Assembly (NCBI RefSeq): GCF_003465825.1
Contig: NZ_QSBV01000008.1
Coordinates: forward strand, 31,624-95,623
Direction: 5' to 3'
Length of the DNA stretch: 64,000 nucleotides
Source of the DNA: Collinsella sp. AF02-46-1
GTDB lineage: Bacteria; Actinomycetota; Coriobacteriia; Coriobacteriales; Coriobacteriaceae
Under the pieces are notes generated by a model that saw only the letters and a program-made list of their open reading frames with translations, was not told the origin of the DNA and made no database searches. Shown here piece after piece: positions 15,551-24,718 of this stretch (positions within the stretch are counted from its first letter, which is position 1; the number at the start of each line of letters is the position of its first letter). Both the position numbers and the translations under genes were made by a program.

Positions 15551-16429
15551 ATGAACAAGCCGAGTGTTTCTGCCGGCGTCGTTGCCGGCGTTGCTCTGGG
15601 AGCCGCGGCGCTTGGTGCGGCCGCTGTCGCTGTTCGTGCTGCCTGTCTGCAGGTTGCGCGAACCCGCAATGGGTTGGCGCGCGTGAAGCGCATGTACGAC
15701 GAGAGCGGTGACGAGGTCCGTGTGCTCGTGCAAGGCGGCGTCTACCAAAGTGCGAGTTACGTTGGCGAGCGCTGGGCGGAGCCCGTCTTTGCGTACTATC
15801 GCGCGTTTGACGACGTGTTTGAGGCCGAGGACGCGATGCGCGACGTTTATGGTCACGGTATCAGCCGCATGCTCATGCTGGGCGGCGGCGGGTTTGCCTA
15901 TCCCAAGTTTGCGCTGATGTCGCACGAGGGCTTGCGCATGGACGTCATTGAGTACGATGCCGAGATTACGCGCCTGGCGCGCCGTTGGTTCTACCTGGAT
16001 GAGCTGGAGCACGCGGTGAGCGATCGCCTGCGGGTGATTACCGCTGAGGCTCGCTCATATCTGGGTGTGACGAGCGTGGGTCATCGTCGCTACGACGTGG
16101 TCGTGAGCGATTGCTTTGGCGGTGCCGAGCCCGTACGCGAGCTGGCGACGGTTGAGGCGTTGCGTTTGGTGCGGGGTAGCTTGAACTCGGGCGGCATCTA
16201 CGTGGCTAATATCGTGAGCTCGAACGAGGGGAGCGACGTGACGTTCCTGCGCGACTGCGCTGCCACGGCACTCGAGGTATTCGCCCACGCTTGGGTGGTC
16301 CCATGTGGCGATGCGGAGTTCGGCGGCGAGGAGAACTACCTGCTCATCGCCAGCGACGGCGACTACGCTTTTGCCGAAGCCGTGCCCTTCGACACCGACT
16401 TCCTCGGCACCGTCCTCCACGACAAGTAA
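15551..16429 (+). CDS. Spermidine synthase-like methyltransferase-fold protein
   Basis: A 292-residue protein. An N-terminal hydrophobic segment (residues 8-33) could anchor it in the membrane. The Rossmann part has MLMLGGGGFAYPK, VIEYDAEIT with the acidic nucleotide-binding residue, and the motif VVVSDCFGG. This is the pattern of spermidine synthase-related proteins. True aminopropyl transfer is not assured, since many membrane-tethered relatives are unassigned. The ATG abuts the elp3 stop, so the two share a transcript. The transcript converges on the helicase gene. Confidence 0.72.
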   Translation: MNKPSVSAGVVAGVALGAAALGAAAVAVRAACLQVARTRNGLARVKRMYDESGDEVRVLVQGGVYQSASYVGERWAEPVFAYYRAFDDVFEAEDAMRDVYGHGISRMLMLGGGGFAYPKFALMSHEGLRMDVIEYDAEITRLARRWFYLDELEHAVSDRLRVITAEARSYLGVTSVGHRRYDVVVSDCFGGAEPVRELATVEALRLVRGSLNSGGIYVANIVSSNEGSDVTFLRDCAATALEVFAHAWVVPCGDAEFGGEENYLLIASDGDYAFAEAVPFDTDFLGTVLHDK

Positions 16430-16455
16430 GTCTCCCCGTCCCAAAAAGACTGGTT

Positions 16456-18900
16456 TTATGTGTGGTCGCGCCAGCTGCGGACACGCTGCTTCATGCCCTC
16501 TATGTCGAGCACGCCTTCGGCGAAGCCCTTGCGCACGAGCTCCTCGGGAACGTACTCGTCGTAGCGATCAAAATAAGGCACCTCGCCGGGATAGACGAGC
16601 TCGATGGGATTGAAGTCCTTCTCGGCCTCGGCGGCGAGCACCTCAAAGAACGTCTCCTCGTCGGCCTTCATCTTAAACTGCATAAAGTACGGGCGTGACG
16701 GGTCAAGTCCGCGAAGGCCCAGTTCCGCGGCACACTTAATTTTGAGCATGCGCTCGAGCGCCAAAAAGGCGTAGCTGCCCAGCCAGGGGAAAAGTGCCCA
16801 GGTATCGCCGCCCAGGTTGATGAGCGGCTTAGTTCCCGCACCCGAAATATCGGCCGTATGACGAGCCTGCGCCAAGCGGGCTCTCGCGTTGCCCATAAGG
16901 TACGGATATGTCGCGTGCTCGTTGAGCGCCTTGCGCATGCGCTCGAGTACGTGTGTATTGATGTCACCGGGGCAGTCGCCAAAGTAGGCCGGCACCCGGC
17001 CCTTGACCTGCGTGGCAAAGACGGTATGACGCTTCCAGTCCACTTCCTCGACAATCCAGCAGTGTCCGGCGATGGCGATGCGCTCACCGGGCGGTGGCGG
17101 ATTGACGATCGTGCCCAACTCGGCCGACTCGCTGCGAACGGTGAACTCCTCGTTTTCCTGGAATACGGCGTAGAACTTAAAGTTGTTAATGATGCGCTCG
17201 CCCGCGAGACCCACGATGAGCCCGCCACCCTCGGTGACTTGGATATGGTCGATGGTAATGAGGTGACGCAGCAACACGCGATAGTCATCGGCCGAGATGC
17301 GATGGAAATAGCTGAGTGTGAGCACGCGCTGGGCAAGCTCTGCCGGCGTGAGTTCGCCGGTGCTGGCAAGCGTCGACATAGTCTGGTGATAGAGCAGACT
17401 GTAGGGGAGTCGATCGAGCTCGGGCGGCTCGACCCACTTTTCCTCGCTATAGAGTTGTACGAGTGCGATGCCCTGGAGGAGCTTCCAGGGAATGGTCTCG
17501 GGCATCATCGTGCGCGGCTCGGGTTCTTCCTCGCGCATGACGAACCACATCTCGGGCGGAAGATCGCGGCGTCCCGTGCGGCCCATACGCTGCAAAAAGG
17601 AGCTGACGGTAAACGGCGCATCGATCTGGAACGCGCGCTCCAGACGGCCGATATCGATGCCGAGTTCCAGCGTAGAGGTGGTGACGGTTGTCTGTGCCTG
17701 CTCCTCATCGCGCATGAGTTCCTCGGCCGTCTCGCGCAGCGATGCCGAAAGATTGCCATGGTGGATGAGGAAACGGTCGGGCTCGTGCCGGCTCTCGCAG
17801 TAGCTGCGCAGCATGGAGCACACGGCCTCTGCCTCCTCGCGCGAGTTGGCAAAGACCAGGCATTTGCGGCCGCGCGTATGCTCAAAGATATAACCCATGC
17901 CGGGGTCGGCGTTGTCGGGCGCCGTGTCGGTGGGGTTGAGAAGCGCCTGCTCGGTCGCACGTGGGATGTCGACTTCGCCCTCGGGGGCCGAGGAAGTGCG
18001 ACGGTCTTTGGGAGCGGCCTTGCCCCGCGCCTGCTCACGACGTTGACGGTGTTCTTCCTGTGTAAGCTGTCCGCTGTGGCACATGTCTTGTCCGGATGCG
18101 GGCAGCGCCGCGGGCGCCGCCGTCTCAATACGCTCGCAAGCAAGCACCTCGGCTTCTTGTGGACCTGTGCCTACGAATCCTCGCTGCTGAGCCTGGGGGC
18201 CCGAGTTGTAGAAGTGCTCCATGGAGATGCGCCACACGCGGCGCGGTTCCTCAAAGCGGGGGATGATGCAACCGCGTCCCGTTCCCTGTGAGAGAAAGGC
18301 GCCCGTGCGCTCGGGGTCGCCGATGGTGGCAGAAAGGCCAATGCGGCGAGGCTGCACGCCGGCCATGCGCGAGAGTCGCTCGATAAGACAGAGCGTCTGA
18401 CCGCCGCGGTCGCCGCGCATGAGCGAATGAACCTCGTCGATAACCACATAGCGCAGGTCGCAAAACATGCGCGGGATTGCCATGTGCTTATGGATCAGGA
18501 GCGCCTCGAGCGATTCGGGCGTAATCTGTAGGATACCGCTCGGCTTTTTGATGAGTTTGGCCTTGTGTGATTGTGAGACATCGCCATGCCAGTGCCAGAC
18601 GGGGATATCGGCTTCTTCGCACAGGTCGTTGAGGCGGACGAATTGGTCGTTGATGAGCGCCTTGAGGGGGCCAATGTAGAGGGCGCCCACGCTTGCGGGC
18701 GGGTTCTCCCAAAACTCGGTCAGGATGGGAAAGAAGGCTGCCTCGGTTTTGCCGGAAGCCGTTGACGCCGTCAGGAGCACATTGTCCTGTGTGTTGAAGA
18801 TGGCATCTGCCGCCGCAACCTGGATAGAGCGCAAGCTCTCCCAATCGTGGGAGTAGATGAAGCCTTGGATAAACGGGGCGTAGCGGTCAAAGGCGTTCAC
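16456..18900 (-). CDS. Lhr-like DEAD/DEAH helicase (BrxHI-like)
   Basis: An 814-residue superfamily 2 helicase of the Lhr group. Motifs from the chosen start are ASTASGKT (45-52), PLKALIND, DEVH (155-158), SAT (190-192) and QRMGRTGRR. A charged, low-complexity insert lies between the two RecA domains, about residues 235-335. The GTG at 18898-18900 was chosen because AAAGGAGG precedes it. Lhr-like helicases of this size serve in BREX type 2 as BrxHI. Here it is the last gene after a BrxD-like ATPase and a TerB-domain protein, which suggests one functional unit on DNA. Confidence 0.85.
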   Translation of the reverse strand: MNAFDRYAPFIQGFIYSHDWESLRSIQVAAADAIFNTQDNVLLTASTASGKTEAAFFPILTEFWENPPASVGALYIGPLKALINDQFVRLNDLCEEADIPVWHWHGDVSQSHKAKLIKKPSGILQITPESLEALLIHKHMAIPRMFCDLRYVVIDEVHSLMRGDRGGQTLCLIERLSRMAGVQPRRIGLSATIGDPERTGAFLSQGTGRGCIIPRFEEPRRVWRISMEHFYNSGPQAQQRGFVGTGPQEAEVLACERIETAAPAALPASGQDMCHSGQLTQEEHRQRREQARGKAAPKDRRTSSAPEGEVDIPRATEQALLNPTDTAPDNADPGMGYIFEHTRGRKCLVFANSREEAEAVCSMLRSYCESRHEPDRFLIHHGNLSASLRETAEELMRDEEQAQTTVTTSTLELGIDIGRLERAFQIDAPFTVSSFLQRMGRTGRRDLPPEMWFVMREEEPEPRTMMPETIPWKLLQGIALVQLYSEEKWVEPPELDRLPYSLLYHQTMSTLASTGELTPAELAQRVLTLSYFHRISADDYRVLLRHLITIDHIQVTEGGGLIVGLAGERIINNFKFYAVFQENEEFTVRSESAELGTIVNPPPPGERIAIAGHCWIVEEVDWKRHTVFATQVKGRVPAYFGDCPGDINTHVLERMRKALNEHATYPYLMGNARARLAQARHTADISGAGTKPLINLGGDTWALFPWLGSYAFLALERMLKIKCAAELGLRGLDPSRPYFMQFKMKADEETFFEVLAAEAEKDFNPIELVYPGEVPYFDRYDEYVPEELVRKGFAEGVLDIEGMKQRVRSWRDHT

Positions 18901-18981
18901 GGGGCCTCCTTTCAACAACGAATTTCTCAACGCGGCTGGCAACGGCTTGCTGCATTACTGCTTCAACGTTTGCCCAGATAA

Positions 18982-19018
18982 AACCTGCCAAAATAAACCT
19001 GTCCCTTTTTGGTAGGTT
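18982..19018. repeat. Palindromic repeat with GGGACAG in the loop
   Basis: AACCTGCC (18982-18989) pairs with GGTAGGTT (19011-19018) with one wobble. On the minus strand the loop carries AAAAAGGGACAGG. It lies between the BrxD-like and Lhr-like genes and overlaps the last codon of the former. It may attenuate readthrough into the helicase gene. Confidence 0.55.
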
Positions 19019-20321
19019 AGATGGTGAACTCGGCGAAGTTGCGGTCGCCGCCTGCGGTGCCGGTGTCGCCTGTTGCGGCTGCCGGCGCCAGCGCGTCGCC
19101 GCCGACGCTTTGCAGCAGCTCGGCCACGTTGGCGTCGGGGTTTTGGCATAGGATGTCGAGCAACTCGATAAAGTCACGAATGACCTCGCGCGGCGTCAGG
19201 TGCGTGTCGGCTCCCACACGACCGAACTCAATCTTGAGGAAGTCAACCAAGTCGTTTTCGGTCAGCGTGGGCGTCCAGCCAAAGTAGCCGGCGTGAATTT
19301 GCATGAGTTTTTCGATCAGCACCAGCAACTCCTCGTAGGTGAGTGGTTGCAGGCGGATGATGGGCGCAAGCATGTCCTTAAGGTCCTCGCGCGCAAAGCG
19401 GCCCTGGGCGAGTCGGCTGCGTAGGGCCTCGTAGGAAAACACACCGCGGCGGCGGTCCTCGATGGAGGTCGGCGTGCCACCCATGATCATGCCCAGGTAC
19501 TGCGCCTTGCCCTGAAGTGTGTCGTTGTACATGGTCAGGATCTTCTCGTAGTTGTACTGGCGCGTGATGGCGTTGGGAATCTTATACAGATTCACGAGCT
19601 CGTCGATGAGCACCAGCATGCCCTTGTAGCCACTGCAAACCAAAAAGCGCGCAATGAGCTTAACGTAGTTGTACCAGTCGTCATCGCTGATGATGGTCGA
19701 GGAGCCCAGCTCGGCGCGTGCCTCGCTCTTGGTGCGGTATTCGCCGCGAATCCATTTGGTCACGCGGCTCATGGTCTCTTCGTCGCCCCCGGATGCGGCC
19801 ATGCGATAGCGGCGGAGCATGCGGGTGAAGTCGAAGCCGTGGACCATCTCCTCGAGCGGGGCCAGTTGGGCATTGACGACCGACTCGTCGACGTCGGCAC
19901 ACGAGGCGACCCAGCGATCCAGAATAAGGTTGAGCGCACCGCCCTCGGGGCGCGTCTTGGTCGATATATTGCGGATGAGCTCGCGGTAGGTGGCAAGGCC
20001 CTGTCCCTGACCGCCCTGCAGGCGGCGCTCGGGCGACAGGTCGGCATCAGCGACGACGAACCCCTCGCCCATGGCGTGCGTGCGGATAGTCTGGAGCAAA
20101 AAGCTCTTGCCGGCGCCGTAACGACCGACCAGAAAGCGGAAGCTCGCGCCACCGTCGGCGATGAGACTCAGATCGGTGAGCAGGGCGCGGATCTCGACCT
20201 CGCGCCCTACGGTGATGTAAGGAAGGCCGATGCGCGGGACCACGCCGCCCTTGAGCGAGTTGAGAATGACGGCAGCGACGCGCTTGGGCACGCGAGGTGC
20301 TGCGGATGCGGTATCACTCAT
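19017..20321 (-). CDS. BREX-type ATP-binding protein (BrxD/DUF2791-like)
   Basis: A 434-residue P-loop ATPase. Walker A is GRYGAGKS (66-73) and Walker B is MLVLIDE (235-241), followed by ELVNLYK. The later segments RRGVFSYEALRSRL and LTYEELLVLIEKL fit the DUF2791 family that includes BrxD and BrxC. In BREX type 2, BrxD acts with the helicase BrxHI in phage defence. Its start overlaps the end of the TerB-domain gene by 8 bases, so the two are translationally coupled. No PglX, PglZ, PglW or PglY gene is in this window. Confidence 0.82.
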   Translation of the reverse strand: MSDTASAAPRVPKRVAAVILNSLKGGVVPRIGLPYITVGREVEIRALLTDLSLIADGGASFRFLVGRYGAGKSFLLQTIRTHAMGEGFVVADADLSPERRLQGGQGQGLATYRELIRNISTKTRPEGGALNLILDRWVASCADVDESVVNAQLAPLEEMVHGFDFTRMLRRYRMAASGGDEETMSRVTKWIRGEYRTKSEARAELGSSTIISDDDWYNYVKLIARFLVCSGYKGMLVLIDELVNLYKIPNAITRQYNYEKILTMYNDTLQGKAQYLGMIMGGTPTSIEDRRRGVFSYEALRSRLAQGRFAREDLKDMLAPIIRLQPLTYEELLVLIEKLMQIHAGYFGWTPTLTENDLVDFLKIEFGRVGADTHLTPREVIRDFIELLDILCQNPDANVAELLQSVGGDALAPAAATGDTGTAGGDRNFAEFTI

Positions 20322-22068
20322 GGTCTAGGTATCCTCTCACGTCTGCTTCGTAGTCCTCGATAATCTGCGGCCCTGCTGCGCTAAATTCAATTACGGTGTC
20401 GCCCACCAGGTCAAAGAGCGCCTCGTTGATGGTATCGACGAGCATGTCCTCGCTCTGCTCCGATTGCACTACCGCCGATTCCGCCTGTACTGCGTTGTGC
20501 TCGAGCAGAGCGCGGAGATAGGCGTTTGCGGCGGGCGCGAGTTCGTTTGTGGCGTCAGCGGGCGTAGCAGCTGCGAACGCGGGCGTCGGCGCGAGAAGCG
20601 GTGCCACGACACCAAACTGTTCGGTGGATATGGTTGGCTCGTCGGACTCGTCCTGCCCTGCGGCCGCCGCGACCGCCTCGACCATCGCGTCGGCTACGGG
20701 CTCGGCTTCCGGTTGCCCTGAGTCCGCTGCCTCGGCTTCTGCGGACGCGCCGTCCTCGCGTTCCTCGTCGATCAAAAGCGCTTCGCGCGTTTGTGCGGCA
20801 GCGCTCCGAATGTGCCCCAGCTGGCTCAAATCGATATCGATCTTGACGGGCTGGTGTGCGGCGTCCCACGAAAGCCATGCCACAATCTCGTCATCGATAA
20901 TCTTGGCCAGATATTTGGGGACCTTTTCTTCCTTAAGGGGATGGGCGGGGTCCAGCGCCAGGCGCAGGCGTTGGTCGCAGGCGCGCATCATTTCACCGAG
21001 CTTGCTGCTCTTTTGCCTGCTACCGTGAATCCGCATGCATTCCCAAAAACCGTTTTGGCAACGGTAGATATGGATGGGGTCCAGACGGTATTCGCAGTCC
21101 TCGTGGCGCTCGGGCGCAAAGAATACGGCCGAGGCAAACATGGTGTAGGGCATGGCCGTCTCCTCCCCAAATAAACTTGCCACGATGCCGGTCTTTCGGT
21201 GCGTGTCATAGTAGCGCGCCATGCGGACATACACGGCGCACGCCACGTGGCGCAGATCACGGTGGTGGCTGCGGTCGAGCCGCGAGCTACTTAGGTTGTA
21301 CGTGGAGAGGGCGTTGATGGCGGCCATGAGTCGCTCCTCGCGCACCTCATCGGGCGGAAGGGGGAGCGTGGGCTCGGAGGTTTTGCGACGCTTAGGGGTC
21401 TGGCCGGACGGTGCCGGTACAAGGTCTCGTGCCGCGCGCCGCAGTTCGATAAGGGCGTTATCGAACATGACGGTTTTAGAGTCGCGAAGCAGCTTGGGGT
21501 CGAGCCCGTGGAACACGGCGTAATCTTGCAGCCACACGCGCGCAAACCGGTCGATGCCGGGCTCGAAGGCGCGATAGACATCCCAAAAAGCCTTGATCTT
21601 GTTAAAACCATCGAGTGGATTATCTACGCCAATGCCGCAGATCAGCTCATAGAGATACAGAAAGGCAAAGGACGTAGACGTTTCCTCGACGGTTCCGCGG
21701 CGCACTTGGGCACGCCAGGTAAAGTAGCCGCGCAGTTGCCGGTCGCTCATGGCGTTGTAGGTGGGAAAGTACGACTTAAAGGTGCCGTTGTAGGGACAGT
21801 CGTCCTCAAAGTCGGCCATCAGCAGGCCCTGGCGGTAAAAAAGCTCGGCTTCCGAAAGCCAGCGGCCCGCACCGCCCTTGGGGTCATCCTGCCAGCGCGA
21901 TATCTCGCGCATTTTACGGTACTGGTCGGGGAGGAAATTCTGCATCTGTCGGCCGGTTTTGAGAATCGGCTCGTCTGCGTAGGTTTCGTTTGAGAAGCGG
22001 GCGGACTGATGGGTCCGGGCCTCGGCCATAATGCGCTCGATGAGCATCTTGATGTCCTGGTCGGCCAC
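20314..22068 (-). CDS. TerB-N / TerB-C domain protein
   Basis: A 584-residue protein. Residues about 60-250 match the TerB-N region, with its aromatic and acidic core: AELFYRQGLLMADFED, YFPTYNAMSDRQLRGYFTWR and the VRRGTVEETS stretch. The last 90 residues fit TerB-C (EALFDLVGD). An Ala/Glu-rich flexible linker lies between. These domains belong to the tellurium-resistance (Ter) network, proposed to link stress sensing with DNA processing. The GTG start follows AGGAGGAG. The gene leads a module with the BrxD-like ATPase and Lhr-like helicase. The biochemical role is unknown. Confidence 0.8.
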   Translation of the reverse strand: MADQDIKMLIERIMAEARTHQSARFSNETYADEPILKTGRQMQNFLPDQYRKMREISRWQDDPKGGAGRWLSEAELFYRQGLLMADFEDDCPYNGTFKSYFPTYNAMSDRQLRGYFTWRAQVRRGTVEETSTSFAFLYLYELICGIGVDNPLDGFNKIKAFWDVYRAFEPGIDRFARVWLQDYAVFHGLDPKLLRDSKTVMFDNALIELRRAARDLVPAPSGQTPKRRKTSEPTLPLPPDEVREERLMAAINALSTYNLSSSRLDRSHHRDLRHVACAVYVRMARYYDTHRKTGIVASLFGEETAMPYTMFASAVFFAPERHEDCEYRLDPIHIYRCQNGFWECMRIHGSRQKSSKLGEMMRACDQRLRLALDPAHPLKEEKVPKYLAKIIDDEIVAWLSWDAAHQPVKIDIDLSQLGHIRSAAAQTREALLIDEEREDGASAEAEAADSGQPEAEPVADAMVEAVAAAAGQDESDEPTISTEQFGVVAPLLAPTPAFAAATPADATNELAPAANAYLRALLEHNAVQAESAVVQSEQSEDMLVDTINEALFDLVGDTVIEFSAAGPQIIEDYEADVRGYLDHE

Positions 22069-22155
22069 CGCTCCTCCTCTCGAACGCAGCTACGGTGACC
22101 TCATATCATAGCACAGCATCAAACAGATGTTCGAGATACCGCTGCGTTGCTAGAT

Positions 22156-22872
22156 TTAGAACAGGAGGGCGTATATGACGGCGATGACGACGGAGGGAAG
22201 CATATTGGCCGTGCGGAAGGTCTGAGGACGGATGAGGTTGACGCCGACGCAGAAGATGAGCATGGAGCCTACGAGCGAAAGGCTGTTGAGGGCTGCTGTG
22301 GTCATGATGGGGGAGAGCGCGCCGGCAAACAACGTGATCGTCCCCTGGAACACGGCGACGGGCAGGGCGGAGAAGATGCAGCCGCGGCCAAGCGAGGCCG
22401 TCATGGTGCAGACGATGATGCAGTCCAGTGCGCCCTTGAGGGCAAGCGTTGACCAGTCGCCGAGCAGGCCGTCCTGGATCGATCCCACAATGGCCATGGC
22501 GCCGATGCACACGGTGAGTGAAGTCGAGACAAAAGCGTTGGTGAACTCGTTATCGCCCTCACTGCCAGTCTTGCGCTTGAGCCATTCGCCAAGGTTCTCG
22601 ATGGCGGCCTCCAAGTTGATGGCCTCGCCGATGAGCGAACCGAGCGCAAATGAGACGATGAGCATGGTGGTACCGGTGGTCGCTAGCGCCTTTCCATCGA
22701 TGATGAGCATCTTTTGCATGGTGCCGCCCAGGCCGATAAACAGGACGCACAGCCCCGATGCTTTCATGAGCGTGTCTTGGATGCGCGGTGTAATGAAGCG
22801 GCCGCCCGCTAATCCCAAAAGACCGCCCGCAACTAAAAGCGCAACGTTGATGATTGTTCCCAAGCCCGGCAT
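22156..22872 (-). CDS. DUF554 family membrane protein
   Basis: A 238-residue integral membrane protein with about seven hydrophobic helices and glycine-rich turns (NVALLVAGGLLGLAGG, GSLIGEAI). The pattern and length fit DUF554, a family of probable transporters without a proven substrate. The ATG at 22870-22872 has AGGAGGG just upstream; the frame runs further but without a ribosome site. It stands alone between the TerB module and the secreted-protein cluster. Confidence 0.82.
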   Translation of the reverse strand: MPGLGTIINVALLVAGGLLGLAGGRFITPRIQDTLMKASGLCVLFIGLGGTMQKMLIIDGKALATTGTTMLIVSFALGSLIGEAINLEAAIENLGEWLKRKTGSEGDNEFTNAFVSTSLTVCIGAMAIVGSIQDGLLGDWSTLALKGALDCIIVCTMTASLGRGCIFSALPVAVFQGTITLFAGALSPIMTTAALNSLSLVGSMLIFCVGVNLIRPQTFRTANMLPSVVIAVIYALLF

Positions 22873-22990
22873 GAGCCCTCCTGTATTGATGCCAACGTGG
22901 CAATCGTAGCAGAACGAAATGCGAGGCACATCGCGACTCATCTAATACGTTATATAAGTGGTATTAGGAATGATGCGCAGCATTTAAGCC

Positions 22991-24421
22991 TCAGGTGGTT
23001 GTCGGGACATAGGGGTAGTAGTCAAAGCGCAGTGTCATAAGCCGCTGCGGGGATTCAATAGCCGCGGCGATGATATTGGCATCGCGGGCACGATCAAACC
23101 CTTCGAGTTCGATCTGATACGAGACGTCTTGCATAATGTCCAGACGTCGCCAGGCTAGAAGTGTGTCGCCATCGAATTCCAAGGTCTTGCCTCCGTCTGG
23201 GGCAACGGCGTATAGACGCAGTTTAGCGGTGGTTGCAGGGTCGACAACCGTGACCTTTTTAATTTCGTTTCGAGTATTCTTGGCGCCCAACAAGGTGAGC
23301 AGTGTTGGGGCCACGACCTCGCCCGATGGCAAAAAGACGACTTCGATGGATTCGGGAAATGCGATGATGGCCGACTTGCGGACGGGCTGATTGGCGGCGG
23401 CAACTTCGATGTTTGCAGCATCGATGACCTCTGTGTGGTCGAGGGCGGCAAGCACGCAGCAGTTACCTTCATCGATCTCCTGAGGATCAGCAAGTCCCAG
23501 ACTGTCCGCGAGCTCGGGATCGTTTGGACCGGTAGCGGGCTCATTCGGTGCTTCGAAAGAAGCTGGGACGCTGTTTGTCGGCGACGGCGTGTCGCCCGCA
23601 CCTGCTTCTTTGTCCGTGCTCTCTTCTTGTATGGTTGCGTTGATGGGTTCGTCGTTTGAGGGGAGCGTCTTGGCGTCAAGCGCGGAGGGGACAATCCCGA
23701 TGGCTCCGGATCCGTTCCACTCCATCTCGAGAAGCGCCGGGTCGGCAAGAATGCGTTGCCTGCCTAGCGTGTGGGTATCGATCGCAATAGGGCCTGCCTC
23801 CGTCCCGCGCGTAAGGCTGAGCGATCCGGCCGGCTTCTCGAAATGAATGTCTGTGTCTTCGGTACTGGCGGCGTAGAACAGCAGGGATGCTTCTCCCGCC
23901 GCGATGGCATCGGTGCCCGCCTTGGTCAGCCGCAGCGATGCCGTGAATGAGAGGGTGGGCTGCACATCGTCTGCATTCGCGGCGGCGCAGCCCAGACATA
24001 TACCGCCTCCTTTCTCGAAAAACGCACCGTCGAAGGCGACCTTCGCTCCGTTCGCCGAGTCATCGACCGAAGCGATATCGATGCGCAACCCCAAATCGCA
24101 CGGATCGCCATCTGCATCGAGCACAATCGAGCGCCATGTGCAGACGGCGCACCCCGCCTGGGAGCCGTTTGCCTTGTTCGAACGATTGATATCCACGACT
24201 ATCGAGCCGTCCGTATTACGACGAAGGCATCCCGAGGTTGAGATTGCGGCCTGTGCGAACGAAAAACGCTTGCACGCAATGGCGCTCGACGGATTTGGTG
24301 CGGAGCTTAGGGCTGCTGGTAAGGAGTCTGCCATGACGGGAGTCGCCCAAGCGGCGACAGGCGTTCCGGTTGCGAGCGCGCCGCAGAGTGCGACGACGGG
24401 CAAAAGGTTCTTCGATGCCAT
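22991..24421 (-). CDS. Secreted protein with CxxC motifs, unknown
   Basis: A 476-residue protein with a clear signal peptide ending near AWATPVMA. The mature part is cysteine-bearing, with CAVC and CLGC pairs in the first 150 residues, which could form disulfides or bind metal. A Ser/Pro/Glu-rich linker occupies residues about 265-320, followed by a beta-rich end. There is no sorting signal or C-terminal membrane helix, so it should be released or held by partners. AAGGAG precedes the ATG. It is the last gene of a five-gene group of exported proteins. I do not recognise a family. Confidence 0.7.
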   Translation of the reverse strand: MASKNLLPVVALCGALATGTPVAAWATPVMADSLPAALSSAPNPSSAIACKRFSFAQAAISTSGCLRRNTDGSIVVDINRSNKANGSQAGCAVCTWRSIVLDADGDPCDLGLRIDIASVDDSANGAKVAFDGAFFEKGGGICLGCAAANADDVQPTLSFTASLRLTKAGTDAIAAGEASLLFYAASTEDTDIHFEKPAGSLSLTRGTEAGPIAIDTHTLGRQRILADPALLEMEWNGSGAIGIVPSALDAKTLPSNDEPINATIQEESTDKEAGAGDTPSPTNSVPASFEAPNEPATGPNDPELADSLGLADPQEIDEGNCCVLAALDHTEVIDAANIEVAAANQPVRKSAIIAFPESIEVVFLPSGEVVAPTLLTLLGAKNTRNEIKKVTVVDPATTAKLRLYAVAPDGGKTLEFDGDTLLAWRRLDIMQDVSYQIELEGFDRARDANIIAAAIESPQRLMTLRFDYYPYVPTTT

Positions 24422-24439
24422 GGGGTCTCCTTAGCTAAT

Positions 24440-24718
24440 TTAGTGCGGCCTGTCCGTGTTTCGTTTCTGGCTGCGTTTGATGTGCAGACCGAGGCCGGCG
24501 GTTCCCGCACCTGCTGCCGTGGCGCCTGCTGCCAAGAGCCATCGTCTGTCGTCTGTCTGTGCCAACGGTTCCTTGCAGTTGCCGCGGTCGAGCTCCGAGA
24601 GGTCGACCGTCACTTGCGTGGCGGCCTGCGCCTGTTCTTGCTGGGCAAAGGCCATGGCTGGCCCAAACGCTAGGATACTGACGGCGGCCAGGGCGACGGC
24701 CTTATGCCGTGTGCGCAC
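24440..24718 (-). CDS. Small membrane-anchored secreted protein, LAQT motif
   Basis: A 92-residue protein. A signal peptide (to about AMAFA) is followed by a 30-residue extracellular part, then LAQTDD, a glycine/alanine-rich hydrophobic helix and a basic tail (KRSQKRN). That order mimics a cell-wall sorting signal, with LAQTD in place of LPXTG or the LAXTG used by class E sortases. The GTG at 24718 is preferred and overlaps the preceding gene by 17 bases. An upstream ATG would overlap by 47. It may simply be a type I membrane protein. Confidence 0.55.
   Translation of the reverse strand: MRTRHKAVALAAVSILAFGPAMAFAQQEQAQAATQVTVDLSELDRGNCKEPLAQTDDRRWLLAAGATAAGAGTAGLGLHIKRSQKRNTDRPH

Noticed and set aside
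13505..16012. Frame of about 835 codons antisense to elp3 and its neighbour
   Set aside because: It overlaps two genes with clear domains and has no ribosome site or recognisable motif.
16456..22068. Complete BREX type 2 locus
   Set aside because: Only BrxD-like and Lhr/BrxHI-like proteins are present; neighbours on both sides are housekeeping or unrelated genes.
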